Assembly: GCF_000017265.1 (NCBI RefSeq)
Contig: NC_011144.1
Coordinates: forward strand, 930,001-994,000
Source of the DNA: Phenylobacterium zucineum HLK1
Lineage (GTDB): Bacteria; Pseudomonadota; Alphaproteobacteria; Caulobacterales; Caulobacteraceae
DNA: 64,000 nucleotides
Reading direction: 5' to 3'
Every line of letters begins with the position of its first letter. Within the stretch, counting starts at the first letter, position 1. Of this stretch, positions 1 through 8,133 are shown in pieces. The notes under the pieces were generated by a model. The model did not search any database. It had not been told where the DNA came from and was given only the letters and a program-made list of their open reading frames with translations. A program made the translations under genes and the position numbers.

Positions 1-1
1 C

Positions 2-334
2 GAGCACGTGGCCGACCCGGGCGCCTATCTGCGCGACTGCTCCCGGCTGCTGGCCCCCGGCGGGCTGATGATCGTCGCCACGCTCAACCGCACGCTCAAG
101 GCCCTGGCCCTGGCCAAGATCGGCGCCGAGTACGTGCTGCGCTGGCTCCCGGCCGGCACCCACGACTGGAACAAGTTCCTCAAGCCGGACGAGATCCGCG
201 GCTTCCTCGCCGGCGAGCCGGTCGCCGTGGACGGGCCCTACGGCGTGGTGTTCAATCCGCTGACCGGCCGGTGGACGGAGTCCGTCGATTCGGACGTGAA
301 CTACATGATGACGGTCGTCCGCCCGGCAGCTTAG
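2..334 (+). CDS. ubiG: Ubiquinone biosynthesis O-methyltransferase UbiG, C-terminal part
   Basis: Only the last ~110 codons are present and the frame is open to the window edge. Visible pieces are [29 protein letters not shown] and [12 protein letters not shown], followed by a C-terminal DVNYMM stretch. These match the C-terminal half of class I SAM methyltransferases of the UbiG type, which carry out two O-methylations in ubiquinone synthesis. The SAM-binding glycine motif lies outside the window. The family is recognised from motif spacing, so a related methyltransferase cannot be fully excluded. The next gene starts 44 bp downstream on the same strand. Confidence 0.75.
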   Translation, partial: EHVADPGAYLRDCSRLLAPGGLMIVATLNRTLKALALAKIGAEYVLRWLPAGTHDWNKFLKPDEIRGFLAGEPVAVDGPYGVVFNPLTGRWTESVDSDVNYMMTVVRPAA

Positions 335-378
335 GCGGACGATCCAGGCGGCGTCCGGGGGGACGGTCAGGAGCAGGG

Positions 379-1182
379 ATGGCTTCGCTACGCGTGCTGG
401 GGCACGCCTTCCGGGCCTGGCGGCGCAACCGCCGCTGGGCCAAGCACGAGCCCGAGACGCCCTATCTCGCCGACCTGCTGTCGGGCGCGCCGGTGTGCCT
501 GCACGTGGGCGCCAGCGACGGGCGCCACTCCTACGTCATGACCCAGGTGGCGCCGCGGGCGCGCATCTACGCCTTCGAGCCGTCGGCCTTCGCCTTCGAG
601 GTGCTGAAGGTGACCACCGCCTGGCACGGCATCCGCGACCGCGTCACCCCGATCCACGCCGCCGTCGCCGACCGGCCGGGCGAGCTGCTGCTGGTCACGC
701 CCAAGAAGACCTCCGGCCGCATGGGCCGGGCCTACGCCTATGTCGCCGAGCGGGCGCCCGAAGGGCCGGCTCGTCCCGACCTGCAGGACCAGGGCATGGA
801 GGTCCAGCCGACCCCCGTGGTCACCCTCGACGGCTTCTGCGCCGAGCACGGCGTGGACAAGGTCGACTTCATCCGCATGGACATCGAGGGCGCCGAGCAG
901 AAGGCGCTGGAGGGCGCCGTCGGCATCCTCGACCGCGACCGCCCGCACGTGCTGATCGAGATTCACCCGCCGATGCTGAAGGACCGCTTCGGCGGCTCGG
1001 CCGAGGCCGTGCTGCAGGTCTTCCGCGACCGCGGCTACCGCATGTTCGCCCTCAACGGCGACCGCCTGGAGGAGCGCACCGACCTCGTCGAGGACCTGCC
1101 CTGGAAAGACTACTTCTTCATCCACCCCTCCAGGGCCGCCCGCCTTCCCGACGGGGTCTTCAAGGCCCGCATGGCGACCTGA
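379..1182 (+). CDS. FkbM family SAM-dependent methyltransferase
   Basis: The product is 267 aa when the ATG at 379 is used; it follows an AGGAGCAGGG ribosome-binding stretch. The frame extends further upstream, but that part is low-complexity and overlaps ubiG. A SAM-binding region reads CLHVGASDG, followed by YAFEPS and a typical FkbM MDIEGAE motif, with HVLIEIHP near the C-terminus. FkbM proteins O-methylate sugars, polyketides or other small molecules. The substrate cannot be inferred here. A second, distant FkbM-type gene lies at 7265-8071 on the other strand. Confidence 0.85.
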   Translation: MASLRVLGHAFRAWRRNRRWAKHEPETPYLADLLSGAPVCLHVGASDGRHSYVMTQVAPRARIYAFEPSAFAFEVLKVTTAWHGIRDRVTPIHAAVADRPGELLLVTPKKTSGRMGRAYAYVAERAPEGPARPDLQDQGMEVQPTPVVTLDGFCAEHGVDKVDFIRMDIEGAEQKALEGAVGILDRDRPHVLIEIHPPMLKDRFGGSAEAVLQVFRDRGYRMFALNGDRLEERTDLVEDLPWKDYFFIHPSRAARLPDGVFKARMAT

Positions 1183-1219
1183 CGCGCCGGCCGCCCCTGC
1201 GCCTGCGCTAGTCTCCCTC

Positions 1220-1537
1220 ATGACCGACGCCGACCCCCTCGCCGAGATCGCCTTCGAGGCGCAGGTGATCCACTGGCGCGGCCCCTCGCCCTACTTCTTC
1301 GCCGTCCTTCCGCCGGACGCGGCGGGGCAGGTCGCCCGCGTGGCTCGCGCCGCCAGCTACGGCTGGGGCGTCGTGCCGGTGGCCGCGCGCTTGGCGGGGG
1401 CGGACTTCACCACCTCGCTCTTTCCCCGCGACGGCGGCTACCTCCTGCCGCTGAAGGACGCCGTCCGCCGGGCCACGGGCGTGACCGCCGGCGACCGGGT
1501 GGCGGTGGCGCTGAGCGTGCGCCTGGGTAGGCCGTAG
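1220..1537 (+). CDS. DUF1905 domain protein
   Basis: This is a 105-aa protein. The start FEAQVIHWRGPSPYFFAVLP and the GWGVVPVAARLAGADFTTSL segment match the small DUF1905 beta-barrel family, which often occurs fused to or beside YdeI-type domains. No YdeI extension is present, so this is the stand-alone form. No clear Shine-Dalgarno sequence precedes the ATG, and only 37 bp separate it from the FkbM gene. No biochemical function is known for the family. Confidence 0.75.
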   Translation: MTDADPLAEIAFEAQVIHWRGPSPYFFAVLPPDAAGQVARVARAASYGWGVVPVAARLAGADFTTSLFPRDGGYLLPLKDAVRRATGVTAGDRVAVALSVRLGRP

Positions 1538-1594
1538 GGGGGCGGCCGCAGCGGGCCCTCGACACCGCGCCCGACCACCGGCAAGACCCTTCGG

Positions 1595-1843
1595 GTGAGC
1601 GTCCCTCCCTCAGATCCCAAGCCGCCGCGCTACGCCCTCGGCTTCCTCACCGACCAGTGGGAGTGGCGGGCCGACCTCGACGCCGACACGCCCGAGGCCG
1701 CCAAGGCCGCCGCCCGCGAGGCCCTGATCGCCGTCGTCCGCGACGAGACGCCCGAACTCGCCTGCGTCACCCTCATCGACAACGGCGTGAAGGTCGGCGT
1801 CTGGGACTGGATCGAAACCCGCCCCTACTGGACGCCGCTGTAG
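1595..1843 (+). CDS. Small hypothetical protein
   Basis: An 82-aa ORF starts with GTG and has coding-like composition. It has a WEWRADLDADTPEAAKAAAREAL helix-like region and ends with VWDWIETRPYWTPL. The codon third positions are strongly G/C, as in the neighbours. I do not recognise a family. The start could lie elsewhere because no strong ribosome-binding site is visible. An overlapping antisense ORF of similar length exists but has poor, glycine-rich composition. Confidence 0.5.
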   Translation: MSVPPSDPKPPRYALGFLTDQWEWRADLDADTPEAAKAAAREALIAVVRDETPELACVTLIDNGVKVGVWDWIETRPYWTPL

Positions 1844-1948
1844 CCGCCCTGCGGGCGAACCCATGATTGGGGACCGTCATGTCCGTGCGGGGCCGGCGTG
1901 GGGGCCTGCTGGTGCTGCCGCGCGGGCTCGCTCAGCCGCCATTTCCCA

Positions 1949-2092
1949 TCAGATCTGCTCCCGCCGCACGGCGGCCTGAAGCCAGACCGCCGAGAGCTGC
2001 GCATAGCGCCCGCGGCTTCGGGAGTCGTTCGCGCGCAAGGACATGAGGAACAGCCTCAGCGCATGGACGCGATGTTCGTGGGCGTTGAACAT
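1949..2092 (-). CDS. Small hypothetical protein (47 aa)
   Basis: A 47-codon minus-strand ORF begins with MFNAHEHRVHALRLF and ends with SAVWLQAAVRREQI. It starts 8 bp after the stop of the minus-strand gene at 2101-2343, so the two are probably co-transcribed. An AGG stretch lies upstream of the ATG. The YAQLSAVWLQAA part is reminiscent of the EAAAAVWMGLAA part of the small protein at 2537-2773, both short amphipathic helices. No known family is recognised, and the evidence is composition and spacing only. Confidence 0.45.
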   Translation of the reverse strand: MFNAHEHRVHALRLFLMSLRANDSRSRGRYAQLSAVWLQAAVRREQI

Positions 2093-2100
2093 GGTCGGAC

Positions 2101-2343
2101 CTAGGAATCCACGAAGAGGACGCCTGCGCGGCCGCCGGCGTGTTCGATTTCCGACGCCAGCGTCACAGCGGCGGACAACGCGGCCTCAGGCTTGAGATAG
2201 TCGCCGACGAACGCGTTGGCGCGGGTGACATGCCACACACCGTGGGATTTCGTGACCCGCACATCGACGGTCTTCACGGCGACGTCGCCGCCTGTGGCCA
2301 CCCCTGGGGGATCCGCTCGTTGTTTTGAGAGTTCGACGGCCAT
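2101..2343 (-). CDS. Small DUF2188-like protein
   Basis: This 80-aa protein contains VRVTKSHGVWHVTRANA, a strand-turn-strand resembling the DUF2188 pattern (a G-x-W core followed by a helix of Ala and Ser residues). The helix here is EAALSAAVTLASEIEHA. The assignment to DUF2188 is tentative and made by eye. An AAGG motif precedes the ATG. It lies in a minus-strand run of very small genes between 1949 and 3055. Confidence 0.55.
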   Translation of the reverse strand: MAVELSKQRADPPGVATGGDVAVKTVDVRVTKSHGVWHVTRANAFVGDYLKPEAALSAAVTLASEIEHAGGRAGVLFVDS

Positions 2344-2536
2344 TGCAGCCTTTCAGGGAGCCTCGCTCCCGATGGGCGCCGCGCCAGCGGAATTCGCCGG
2401 CATAGACGCCCGAAACACCGGTTGCGGTCGGACCCGTGCGCTCGCCTGGGCTGGCGCAGCAAATCCGGCGATCGTGAGCGGCGCGTTTCGCTTCGCGGAA
2501 CCGCTGCTGAAGCCCCTCTTCGACTTGGCCACCCCC

Positions 2537-2773
2537 TTAGGCGCTCCTCGGCGGAGCGCCAGCGGCCGGCGGTCGAGACGGGCGGCTCTCCGCGCCGCCC
2601 AAGGTCCGCGCATGAGCGCTGCGCCGGTCCTCGAACGCGGCGAGGCCCATCCAGACCGCAGCAGCGGCCTCGTGCCTTGCGCGCACCTGGACGAGCGTGG
2701 CGGCCGCGGCCATGGAGAGCGCGCCGTCCGCCTTCGCACGATAGTCGTCGCCGCGGATTTCGCTTTTCATCAT
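2537..2773 (-). CDS. Small helical hypothetical protein
   Basis: This 78-aa protein starts MMKSEIRGDDYRAKADGAL and continues with an alanine-rich helix ending in VWMGLAAFEDRR. Short proteins of this shape are common in alphaproteobacteria, but no function is known to me. It starts 4 bp after the stop of the 61-aa coiled-coil gene, which argues for co-transcription. The C-terminal third is proline, arginine and serine rich and probably unstructured. Confidence 0.5.
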   Translation of the reverse strand: MMKSEIRGDDYRAKADGALSMAAAATLVQVRARHEAAAAVWMGLAAFEDRRSAHARTLGGAESRPSRPPAAGAPPRSA

Positions 2774-2777
2774 CTCG

Positions 2778-2963
2778 CTACTGTCCCCCGCTCAACGGAT
2801 TGGGCGGCTGGACCGGCGTGCGGCCGTGCAGGCGCTGTACGATCTGTCGCAAGCGCTCCGTCTCGGCGCTCAGGGCGACCACGTCGCTTTCGAGCTGAGC
2901 GTTGCGCAGGCGCAGGTAGGCGTTCTCGCGCTCGAGATTCGAAGAGGGGGCAGGCTCGCTCAC
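2778..2963 (-). CDS. Small coiled-coil protein
   Basis: The product is 61 aa with a GTG start at 2963. The start is chosen because GTG overlaps the stop of the upstream 31-aa ORF as GTGA, and because residues before it are low-complexity. Residues 10-45 form a heptad-like coiled coil rich in Glu, Arg and Leu (ERENAYLRLRNAQLESDVVA, then ETERLRQIVQRL). The C-terminus is proline-rich. Together with the preceding membrane peptide the layout (one membrane helix, then a coiled coil) resembles PspB, but split into two ORFs. That comparison is an inference. Confidence 0.45.
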   Translation of the reverse strand: MSEPAPSSNLERENAYLRLRNAQLESDVVALSAETERLRQIVQRLHGRTPVQPPNPLSGGQ

Positions 2964-3055
2964 GTGCGGCCCCCGCGGCCAACGACGCGCAGGACGAAGG
3001 GCAGCACCAGGGCGCTCAGCGCGAGTGCGGCGGACGCTATGAACAGCGGGGACAT
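2960..3055 (-). CDS. Short membrane peptide (31 aa)
   Basis: The ATG at 3055 gives a 31-aa product: MSPLFIASAALALSALVL, then PFVLRVVGRGG. It is a single hydrophobic helix with a basic C-terminal end, so type II/tail-like insertion in the inner membrane is likely. Longer starts give low-complexity N-termini and are not preferred. Its stop codon overlaps the GTG start of the 61-aa coiled-coil ORF (GTGA), suggesting translational coupling. No family assignment is possible. Confidence 0.4.
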   Translation of the reverse strand: MSPLFIASAALALSALVLPFVLRVVGRGGRT

Positions 3056-3506
3056 GGATGTCTCGAGGCGCGCCACGTCGGAGATGATCGACCGCTGGGC
3101 TCGCGGCACAGGACCGACGGCGCATCTCACATATGGGGAGCCCCAGCGCCCAAACCAGGGGCGATCGAGGTTTCGGCCGGCCCTCGCACTCCTGCGGCCC
3201 GCCGGGAGATGACCGCCAGCCCGGCCGCGTGCCTGCAGCCCCACACTTCTGGCCGGCGGATGCGCTCTAGCGGCTTGCGTCAGCGAGGCCGCTTCGCTCG
3301 CCCGCCTGTTCAGGCGCCCAACCGGCCGCCCCTCATGTCCCCGCGCACTCTGCGGATGATGCCCGTGTGCGTCGCCCCGTGGCTTCCAACCCTCTGTGAT
3401 ACGGATCCCACGCCGGGCGTCTCCGGCGATCGCGGATGAGAACCGCTCCTTGAACCGCGCGTTTGCGCTTCACAGGTGGTGAACAGGTTCCACGAGGAGG
3501 TCGGAC
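3056..3506. other. Intergenic stretch without a recognisable gene
   Basis: About 450 bp lie between the minus-strand small-gene cluster and the plus-strand hydrolase gene. All frames here give low-complexity, arginine/proline-rich translations typical of random high-GC DNA. I see no RNA gene, repeat or clear promoter motif. The region probably holds the divergent promoters of both flanking units. A GAGGAGG ribosome-binding site for the hydrolase sits at its right edge. Confidence 0.5.
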
Positions 3507-4466
3507 GTGCCGCGCAAACGGCCCAGGGGTGTTCTTGCGATGGGGTGGGCGTGCATCGAGGCGGCCGCCAACGGGCGGACCGAGCATGCGCCGACCTCGG
3601 CGGATTTCCCCGAGACGGTGGTGCGGCGCACCAGCTTCACCGCGGGCGGCGGCCACGGCTGGCGCATCTCGGCGCTGGAGACCCCGCGCGAGACCCCGGC
3701 GCCCTGGAAGATCGTCGTCATCACCGGCGCGCCCTCCTGGGCCGAGTACTGGGCCGAGACCCTGGCCGAGCTGCCGAAGGACCGCGAGATGATCGTGGTG
3801 GACCGGCCGGGCTACGCGGGGTCCGAGCCGCTGCATCCGGTGACCGACATCCGCGTCCAGGCCGAAGCCCTGGCGCCCGTGCTGCGCGCCGCCCGCGGCC
3901 AGAAGGTGCTGCTGGTGGGCCAGAGCTATGGGGCCGCCATCGCCTCGATCATGGCCGACCAGAACCCCGGCAAGGTCGCCGGCCTCGTGCTGCTGTCCGG
4001 CTTCTTCGGCGAGGCCGGCCCCACGGCCAAGTGGCTGCTCGACATGGGTTCGAAGGCGCTGAAGGTGATCCCGCGCGATCTGCGCAACGCGGTCATCGAG
4101 GTGACCGGCCAGCGGCCGCAGCTGCGCCATGCCAAGCGCGCGCTGGCCCGCGTGAATGTGCCGATCCACATGATCCACGGCGACAAGGACGACTTCGCCC
4201 CGCTGGAGGTCGCCGAGCGGCTCGCGGCCGAGACGGTCACCCGCCGGCCGATCCGGGTGGTGCGCACCGAGGGCGCCAACCATTTCCTGAACGACGGCCC
4301 GGCCGAGCAGCTGATCGAGGCGCTGGAGTCCTGCATCCCCGCGCGGACGTCCTGGACCTTCCGCTGGCCGAAGCTGCCCGCGATCCTGCCGGCGCGCTTG
4401 CCGAATCCGATGGGCAGGGCGTTGGGCGGCGCATCCCGGGGGCCGGCAGGCCCCGTTCCCGTCTAG
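3507..4466 (+). CDS. Alpha/beta hydrolase
   Basis: A 319-aa alpha/beta hydrolase starts with GTG behind a GAGGAGG Shine-Dalgarno sequence. The nucleophile elbow is VLLVGQSYGAAIAS (G-Q-S-Y-G). HGDKDDFAP holds the likely acid and GANHFLND the catalytic histidine. REMIVVDRPGYAGS corresponds to the strand before the elbow. The substrate is unknown. The C-terminal ~50 residues are proline and arginine rich. The stop codon shares a CTAG palindrome with the stop of the convergent chrA gene. Confidence 0.85.
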   Translation: MPRKRPRGVLAMGWACIEAAANGRTEHAPTSADFPETVVRRTSFTAGGGHGWRISALETPRETPAPWKIVVITGAPSWAEYWAETLAELPKDREMIVVDRPGYAGSEPLHPVTDIRVQAEALAPVLRAARGQKVLLVGQSYGAAIASIMADQNPGKVAGLVLLSGFFGEAGPTAKWLLDMGSKALKVIPRDLRNAVIEVTGQRPQLRHAKRALARVNVPIHMIHGDKDDFAPLEVAERLAAETVTRRPIRVVRTEGANHFLNDGPAEQLIEALESCIPARTSWTFRWPKLPAILPARLPNPMGRALGGASRGPAGPVPV

Positions 4467-5665
4467 CGCAGCAGGGCGCCGGTCGCGGTCGCGAAGCCGA
4501 CCACCACCAGCCAGGGCGGCAGGCGGGCGACGGCCAGGAACACGAACGCGGCCGCCAGCAGCGCCCAGTCGGACCCGCGCTCGATGGTGGTGCTCAGCAC
4601 CGGGTCCCACAGGGCCGCGCCCAGCAGGCCCACCACCACCGCGCCGACCCCGGCCAGGGCGCCGCGCGCGCGGGCGTCCTTCTTCAGGCGGTCCCAGAAC
4701 GGCAGCACGCCCACCACCAGCAGCAGGCTGGGCAGGAAGATGGCGAACAGCGCGATCAGCCCGCCGACGATCCCGCGCGGACCGAAGCTCTGGGCCGCGC
4801 CGACGAAGCCGGCGAAGCTGAACAGCGGGCCGGGCAGGGCCTGCACCGCCCCGTAGCCCGACAGGAAGGTGTCCTGGTCGAGCCAGCCGCGGGCGACGAC
4901 CTCGCTCTCCAGCAGAGGCAGGACGACGTGGCCGCCGCCGAACACCAGCGCCCCGGTGCGGTAGAAGACGCTGGCCAGCGCCAGGCCCGGGTTGGCCAGC
5001 AGGGCGGCCAGCAGCGGCAGCGCCAGCAGGAGGCCCGCGAACAGCGCCAGCGAGATCGCCGCGCTGCCGGTGTCGACCGCCGGCGCCTCGTCGGGCGGCG
5101 CCTCGCCCGCTTCGTCCCGCAGCAGCGCCCAGCCGAAGGCGCCGCCGGCCAGGATCGCGGCGACCTGCGCGACGGGCCCGCCGGAAAGGATCAGCCCCGC
5201 CGCCGCGCCGATCGCCATGCCGGCCCGCACCGGCCCGACCGCCAGGCTGCGGGCCATCTGCACCAGCGCCTGCAGCACGACGGCCGCGGCGGCGATCTTC
5301 AGGCCGTGGATCCAGCCCGAGCCGAAGCGGGTCTCCAGGTCCGGCGCGAGGTAGGCGAAGGCGATCATCGCCGCCCCGGCGGGGAGGGTGAAGCCGGCGA
5401 AGGCCGCCAGGGCGCCGGCCAGGCCCGCCTGCCGCAGCCCGATGGCCATGCCGAGCTGGCTGGAGGCGGGGCCCGGCAGGAAGTGGCACAGGGCCAGGAG
5501 ATCGGCGAAGGCCGCGTCCGAGACCCACCCGCGCCGCTCGACGAACTCGCGCCGGAAGTAGGCGAGGTGCGCCACCGGCCCGCCAAAGGCCGTGAGCCCC
5601 TGCTTCAGGAAAGCCAGGAAGACCTCGAGCGGCGTGACGGCCTTCTGCGGCGGAGCGGCGTCCAT
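4463..5665 (-). CDS. chrA: Chromate transporter ChrA (two CHR domains)
   Basis: A 400-aa polytopic membrane protein of the CHR family, in the usual long form with two homologous halves. The N-terminal half has FLKQGLTAFGGPVAHLAYFR and the LPGPASSQLGM motif. The second half repeats the pattern with YRTGALVFGGGHVVLPLLES and LPGPLFSFAGF. Family members export chromate, although many chrA homologues have untested substrates. No chrB regulator is next to it. It converges on the alpha/beta hydrolase with a shared CTAG at the stops. Confidence 0.9.
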   Translation of the reverse strand: MDAAPPQKAVTPLEVFLAFLKQGLTAFGGPVAHLAYFRREFVERRGWVSDAAFADLLALCHFLPGPASSQLGMAIGLRQAGLAGALAAFAGFTLPAGAAMIAFAYLAPDLETRFGSGWIHGLKIAAAAVVLQALVQMARSLAVGPVRAGMAIGAAAGLILSGGPVAQVAAILAGGAFGWALLRDEAGEAPPDEAPAVDTGSAAISLALFAGLLLALPLLAALLANPGLALASVFYRTGALVFGGGHVVLPLLESEVVARGWLDQDTFLSGYGAVQALPGPLFSFAGFVGAAQSFGPRGIVGGLIALFAIFLPSLLLVVGVLPFWDRLKKDARARGALAGVGAVVVGLLGAALWDPVLSTTIERGSDWALLAAAFVFLAVARLPPWLVVVGFATATGALLR

Positions 5666-5784
5666 CGGTCCCTAGATGAAAGGCTAACGGCGCGCTGTCG
5701 ACCCGTTTCGCCGAAAGACGCTTCCCACGCCCGGCTGAACGGCGATAAGGCTTGTTCAAACGCCAGTATGAAAGGGGAAACGAC

Positions 5785-6870
5785 ATGAAGGCCGCCGTGC
5801 TGCGTGAAGTCCGCAAGCCGCTTCAGATCGAGGACGTGCAGATTTCCAAGCCTGGCCCGCACGAGGTGCTGATCCGCACCGCCGCGGCCGGCGTCTGCCA
5901 CTCGGACCTTCACTTCGTGGAAGGCTCGTATCCCCACCCGCTGCCGGCCGTGCTGGGCCACGAGAGCGCCGGCGTCGTCGAGGCCGTGGGCTCGGAAGTG
6001 CGCACGGTGAAGCCGGGCGACCACGTCATCACCTGCCTGTCGGCGTTCTGCGGCCACTGCGAGCACTGCCTGACCGGCCACATGAGCCTGTGCGTCTCCC
6101 CCGACACCAAGCGCGGCGACGAGGACGAGCCGCGCCTGACGTCGCCCAAGGGGCCGATGATGCAGTACCTGAACCTGTCCTCCTTCGCCGAGCAGATGCT
6201 GGTGCACGAGCACGCCTGCGTGGCGATCCGCAAGGACATGCCGCTGGACCGCGCCGCCCTGATCGGCTGTTCGGTGATGACCGGCGTCGGCGCGGTGATG
6301 CACACCTCCAATGTCCGCCCGGGCGACACCGTGGCGGTCATCGGCTGCGGCGGCGTGGGACTGTCGGCGATCAACGGCGCGGCCATCGCGGGCGCGGGCC
6401 GGATCATCGCCATCGACGTGGTGCCGGGTAAGGAGAACTTCGCCCGCGCCTTCGGCGCCACCGACTTCGTCAACGCCGCCGAGACCGATCCGGTGAAGGC
6501 GGTGATCGAGCTGACCAAGGGCGGCGTGCAGCACTCGTTCGAGGCGCTGGGCATGACCAAGACCGCCGAGCAGGCGTTCAACATGCTCCGCCGCGGCGGC
6601 ACCGCGAACATCATCGGCATGATCCCCGTCGGCCAGAGCATCAGCCTGATGGGCGCGGCGTTCCTGGGCGAGAAGCGCATCCAGGGCTCGATGATGGGCT
6701 CGAACCGCTTCCCGGTGGACATGCCGCGGCTGGTCGACATGTACATGGCCGGCAAGCTGAAGCTCGACGGCATGATCTCCCAGCGGCTGAAGCTGGAGCA
6801 GGTGAACGAGGCGTTCGCCGAGATGAAGACCGGCTCGATCGCCCGGTCCGTGATCGTCTTCGACGCCTAG
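5785..6870 (+). CDS. Zinc-dependent alcohol dehydrogenase (class III-like MDR)
   Basis: The 361-aa medium-chain dehydrogenase starts at the ATG at 5785, behind an AAAGGGGAAACGAC ribosome-binding region; a longer frame adds 11 residues. Catalytic zinc ligands are in GVCHSD and GHESAG. The structural zinc cluster is CGHCEHCLTGHMSLC. The NAD site is VAVIGCGGVGLSAING. It oxidises alcohols or aldehydes with NAD. The exact substrate is not set by the sequence; homologues act on aryl alcohols or formaldehyde-glutathione adducts. Its stop overlaps the convergent cytochrome c stop. Confidence 0.9.
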   Translation: MKAAVLREVRKPLQIEDVQISKPGPHEVLIRTAAAGVCHSDLHFVEGSYPHPLPAVLGHESAGVVEAVGSEVRTVKPGDHVITCLSAFCGHCEHCLTGHMSLCVSPDTKRGDEDEPRLTSPKGPMMQYLNLSSFAEQMLVHEHACVAIRKDMPLDRAALIGCSVMTGVGAVMHTSNVRPGDTVAVIGCGGVGLSAINGAAIAGAGRIIAIDVVPGKENFARAFGATDFVNAAETDPVKAVIELTKGGVQHSFEALGMTKTAEQAFNMLRRGGTANIIGMIPVGQSISLMGAAFLGEKRIQGSMMGSNRFPVDMPRLVDMYMAGKLKLDGMISQRLKLEQVNEAFAEMKTGSIARSVIVFDA

Positions 6871-7220
6871 CGGGCGCCGGCGGCGGCGGGGCCCGGCTCC
6901 ACCGCCGACCGCTGCCGGGTCTGGATGGCGTCGAGGTAGTCGATGATCGCCTCGACGTCCTCCTGGCCGAAACGGAACTCGGGCATGGCGGGGTGGCCGG
7001 TGAGGATCCCCTCGGCCAGCGCCTCGGCCAGCGACTCGGGCGCGTAGCGGCGGTGCAGCTCGCGGAGGGGCGGGGCCGCCGGCTCGCGGCTTTCGCCCTC
7101 GCGCCCCACCGCATGGCAGCCGCCGCAGTGGCGCTCGACCAGGGCCTCCCCGCGCGACGGTTCGGCGGCCGCCGCGGCGGTCGGCAGGGCGAGGGCAGCG
7201 ATCAGCAGCAGGGCGCGCAT
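6867..7220 (-). CDS. Exported class I cytochrome c
   Basis: This 117-aa protein has a signal peptide (MRALLLIAALALPTAAAAA) and a CGGCH haem-attachment motif, so it is a periplasmic c-type cytochrome. HPAMPEF supplies the probable methionine axial ligand, and IIDYLDAIQ is the C-terminal helix. The longer upstream frame is low-complexity, so the ATG at 7220 is used. It is probably a small electron carrier. No partner oxidase is next to it. The stop shares CTAG with the alcohol dehydrogenase. Confidence 0.85.
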   Translation of the reverse strand: MRALLLIAALALPTAAAAAEPSRGEALVERHCGGCHAVGREGESREPAAPPLRELHRRYAPESLAEALAEGILTGHPAMPEFRFGQEDVEAIIDYLDAIQTRQRSAVEPGPAAAGAR

Positions 7221-7264
7221 GGCGCCAGGGGAGCCCGGATCGGCGGCTTCGCCATTGACGGCGA

Positions 7265-8071
7265 TCAAGCCGCCTTGGGCCGCATCACCAGCCAGGGCGT
7301 CGGCGCCAGGCGGAACTCCCAGATCGACAGCACGTGGTCCAGGTGCGGCAGCTCGCTGAGCCACGGGGGCAGCGGGACGTCCCGCAGCCCCAGGTCGACC
7401 CGCTGGATGTCATGGGTGGCGTCGAAGCGGCCGCGCACCGCCTCAAGGGCGCCTTTGCGATAGACGTCGTGGGTCTCGACGATCAGGCTCATGCCCCTGA
7501 GCGCCGGGCTCAGGTCGGGCCGCAGCAGGTCGACCTCGGCGCCCTCGGCGTCCATGATCACCAGGGCGTTGCGGCCGGCGAACAACTCGAAGTCCTCGGG
7601 CTTGAACTCTTCGCCGACGATGACCCGCTCGCCGACGCCGTTGCGCGCGGCGAGGTCGGCGCAGGCGCGACGGGCGGCCGCGTCGATGTCATAGGCGTAG
7701 ACGGTCGCCTGGGGCAGGAGCCGGGCGAGGCCGACGGCGTAGTAGCCCTCGGCGCAACCGACATCGATCACGCAGTCGACCCCCGCCTCGCGGAACCGCT
7801 CGAGGTGCGGGTGCAGCTCGGCCTCATAGGTCCCGAGAAGCCGCGGCATCAGCGCGCCCTCGGTGGCCGCGGCCACGTACTCCATGCCGGAGAAGGGCCC
7901 GTGCATGACCATCGCCCCGTGATGGGCGACGTAGGTGTTGGCGAGGAGCTGCGAGCGCCACCGGCTGAACAGCCGCAGGAGGTCGTTCATCTGCCCGTTC
8001 GTGGGCACGCCATCCAGCGCGTCGAACTTGCGCTTGATGACCTCGAAATAGGCTTCGGTGACGCTCGGCAT
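7265..8071 (-). CDS. FkbM-like SAM methyltransferase
   Basis: A 268-aa product uses the ATG at 8071 with GGAAGG upstream. The SAM-binding core is CVIDVGCAEGYYAVGLA. LVIMDAEGAEVDLL replaces the usual FkbM DIEGAE motif, and SLIVETHDV is the following strand. The first ~80 residues form an N-terminal helical region (YFEVIKRKFDAL and so on) not typical of short FkbM proteins. The substrate is unknown. The longer frame upstream overlaps the M23 peptidase gene and is rejected. Confidence 0.75.
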   Translation of the reverse strand: MPSVTEAYFEVIKRKFDALDGVPTNGQMNDLLRLFSRWRSQLLANTYVAHHGAMVMHGPFSGMEYVAAATEGALMPRLLGTYEAELHPHLERFREAGVDCVIDVGCAEGYYAVGLARLLPQATVYAYDIDAAARRACADLAARNGVGERVIVGEEFKPEDFELFAGRNALVIMDAEGAEVDLLRPDLSPALRGMSLIVETHDVYRKGALEAVRGRFDATHDIQRVDLGLRDVPLPPWLSELPHLDHVLSIWEFRLAPTPWLVMRPKAA

Positions 8072-8133
8072 GGGGATCTTCCTTCCGCCGAGCCAGGTTA
8101 GCGCAAGCGGCGGGCCGCGGGCGCCCCAGCGGC

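Noticed and set aside
1898-2104. 68-aa plus-strand ORF
   Set aside because: Its composition looks random and a better minus-strand ORF (47 aa) occupies the same DNA.
3333-5816. Long minus-strand ORF over the hydrolase and chrA
   Set aside because: It covers the real genes in another frame and has proline/arginine-rich composition without family motifs.
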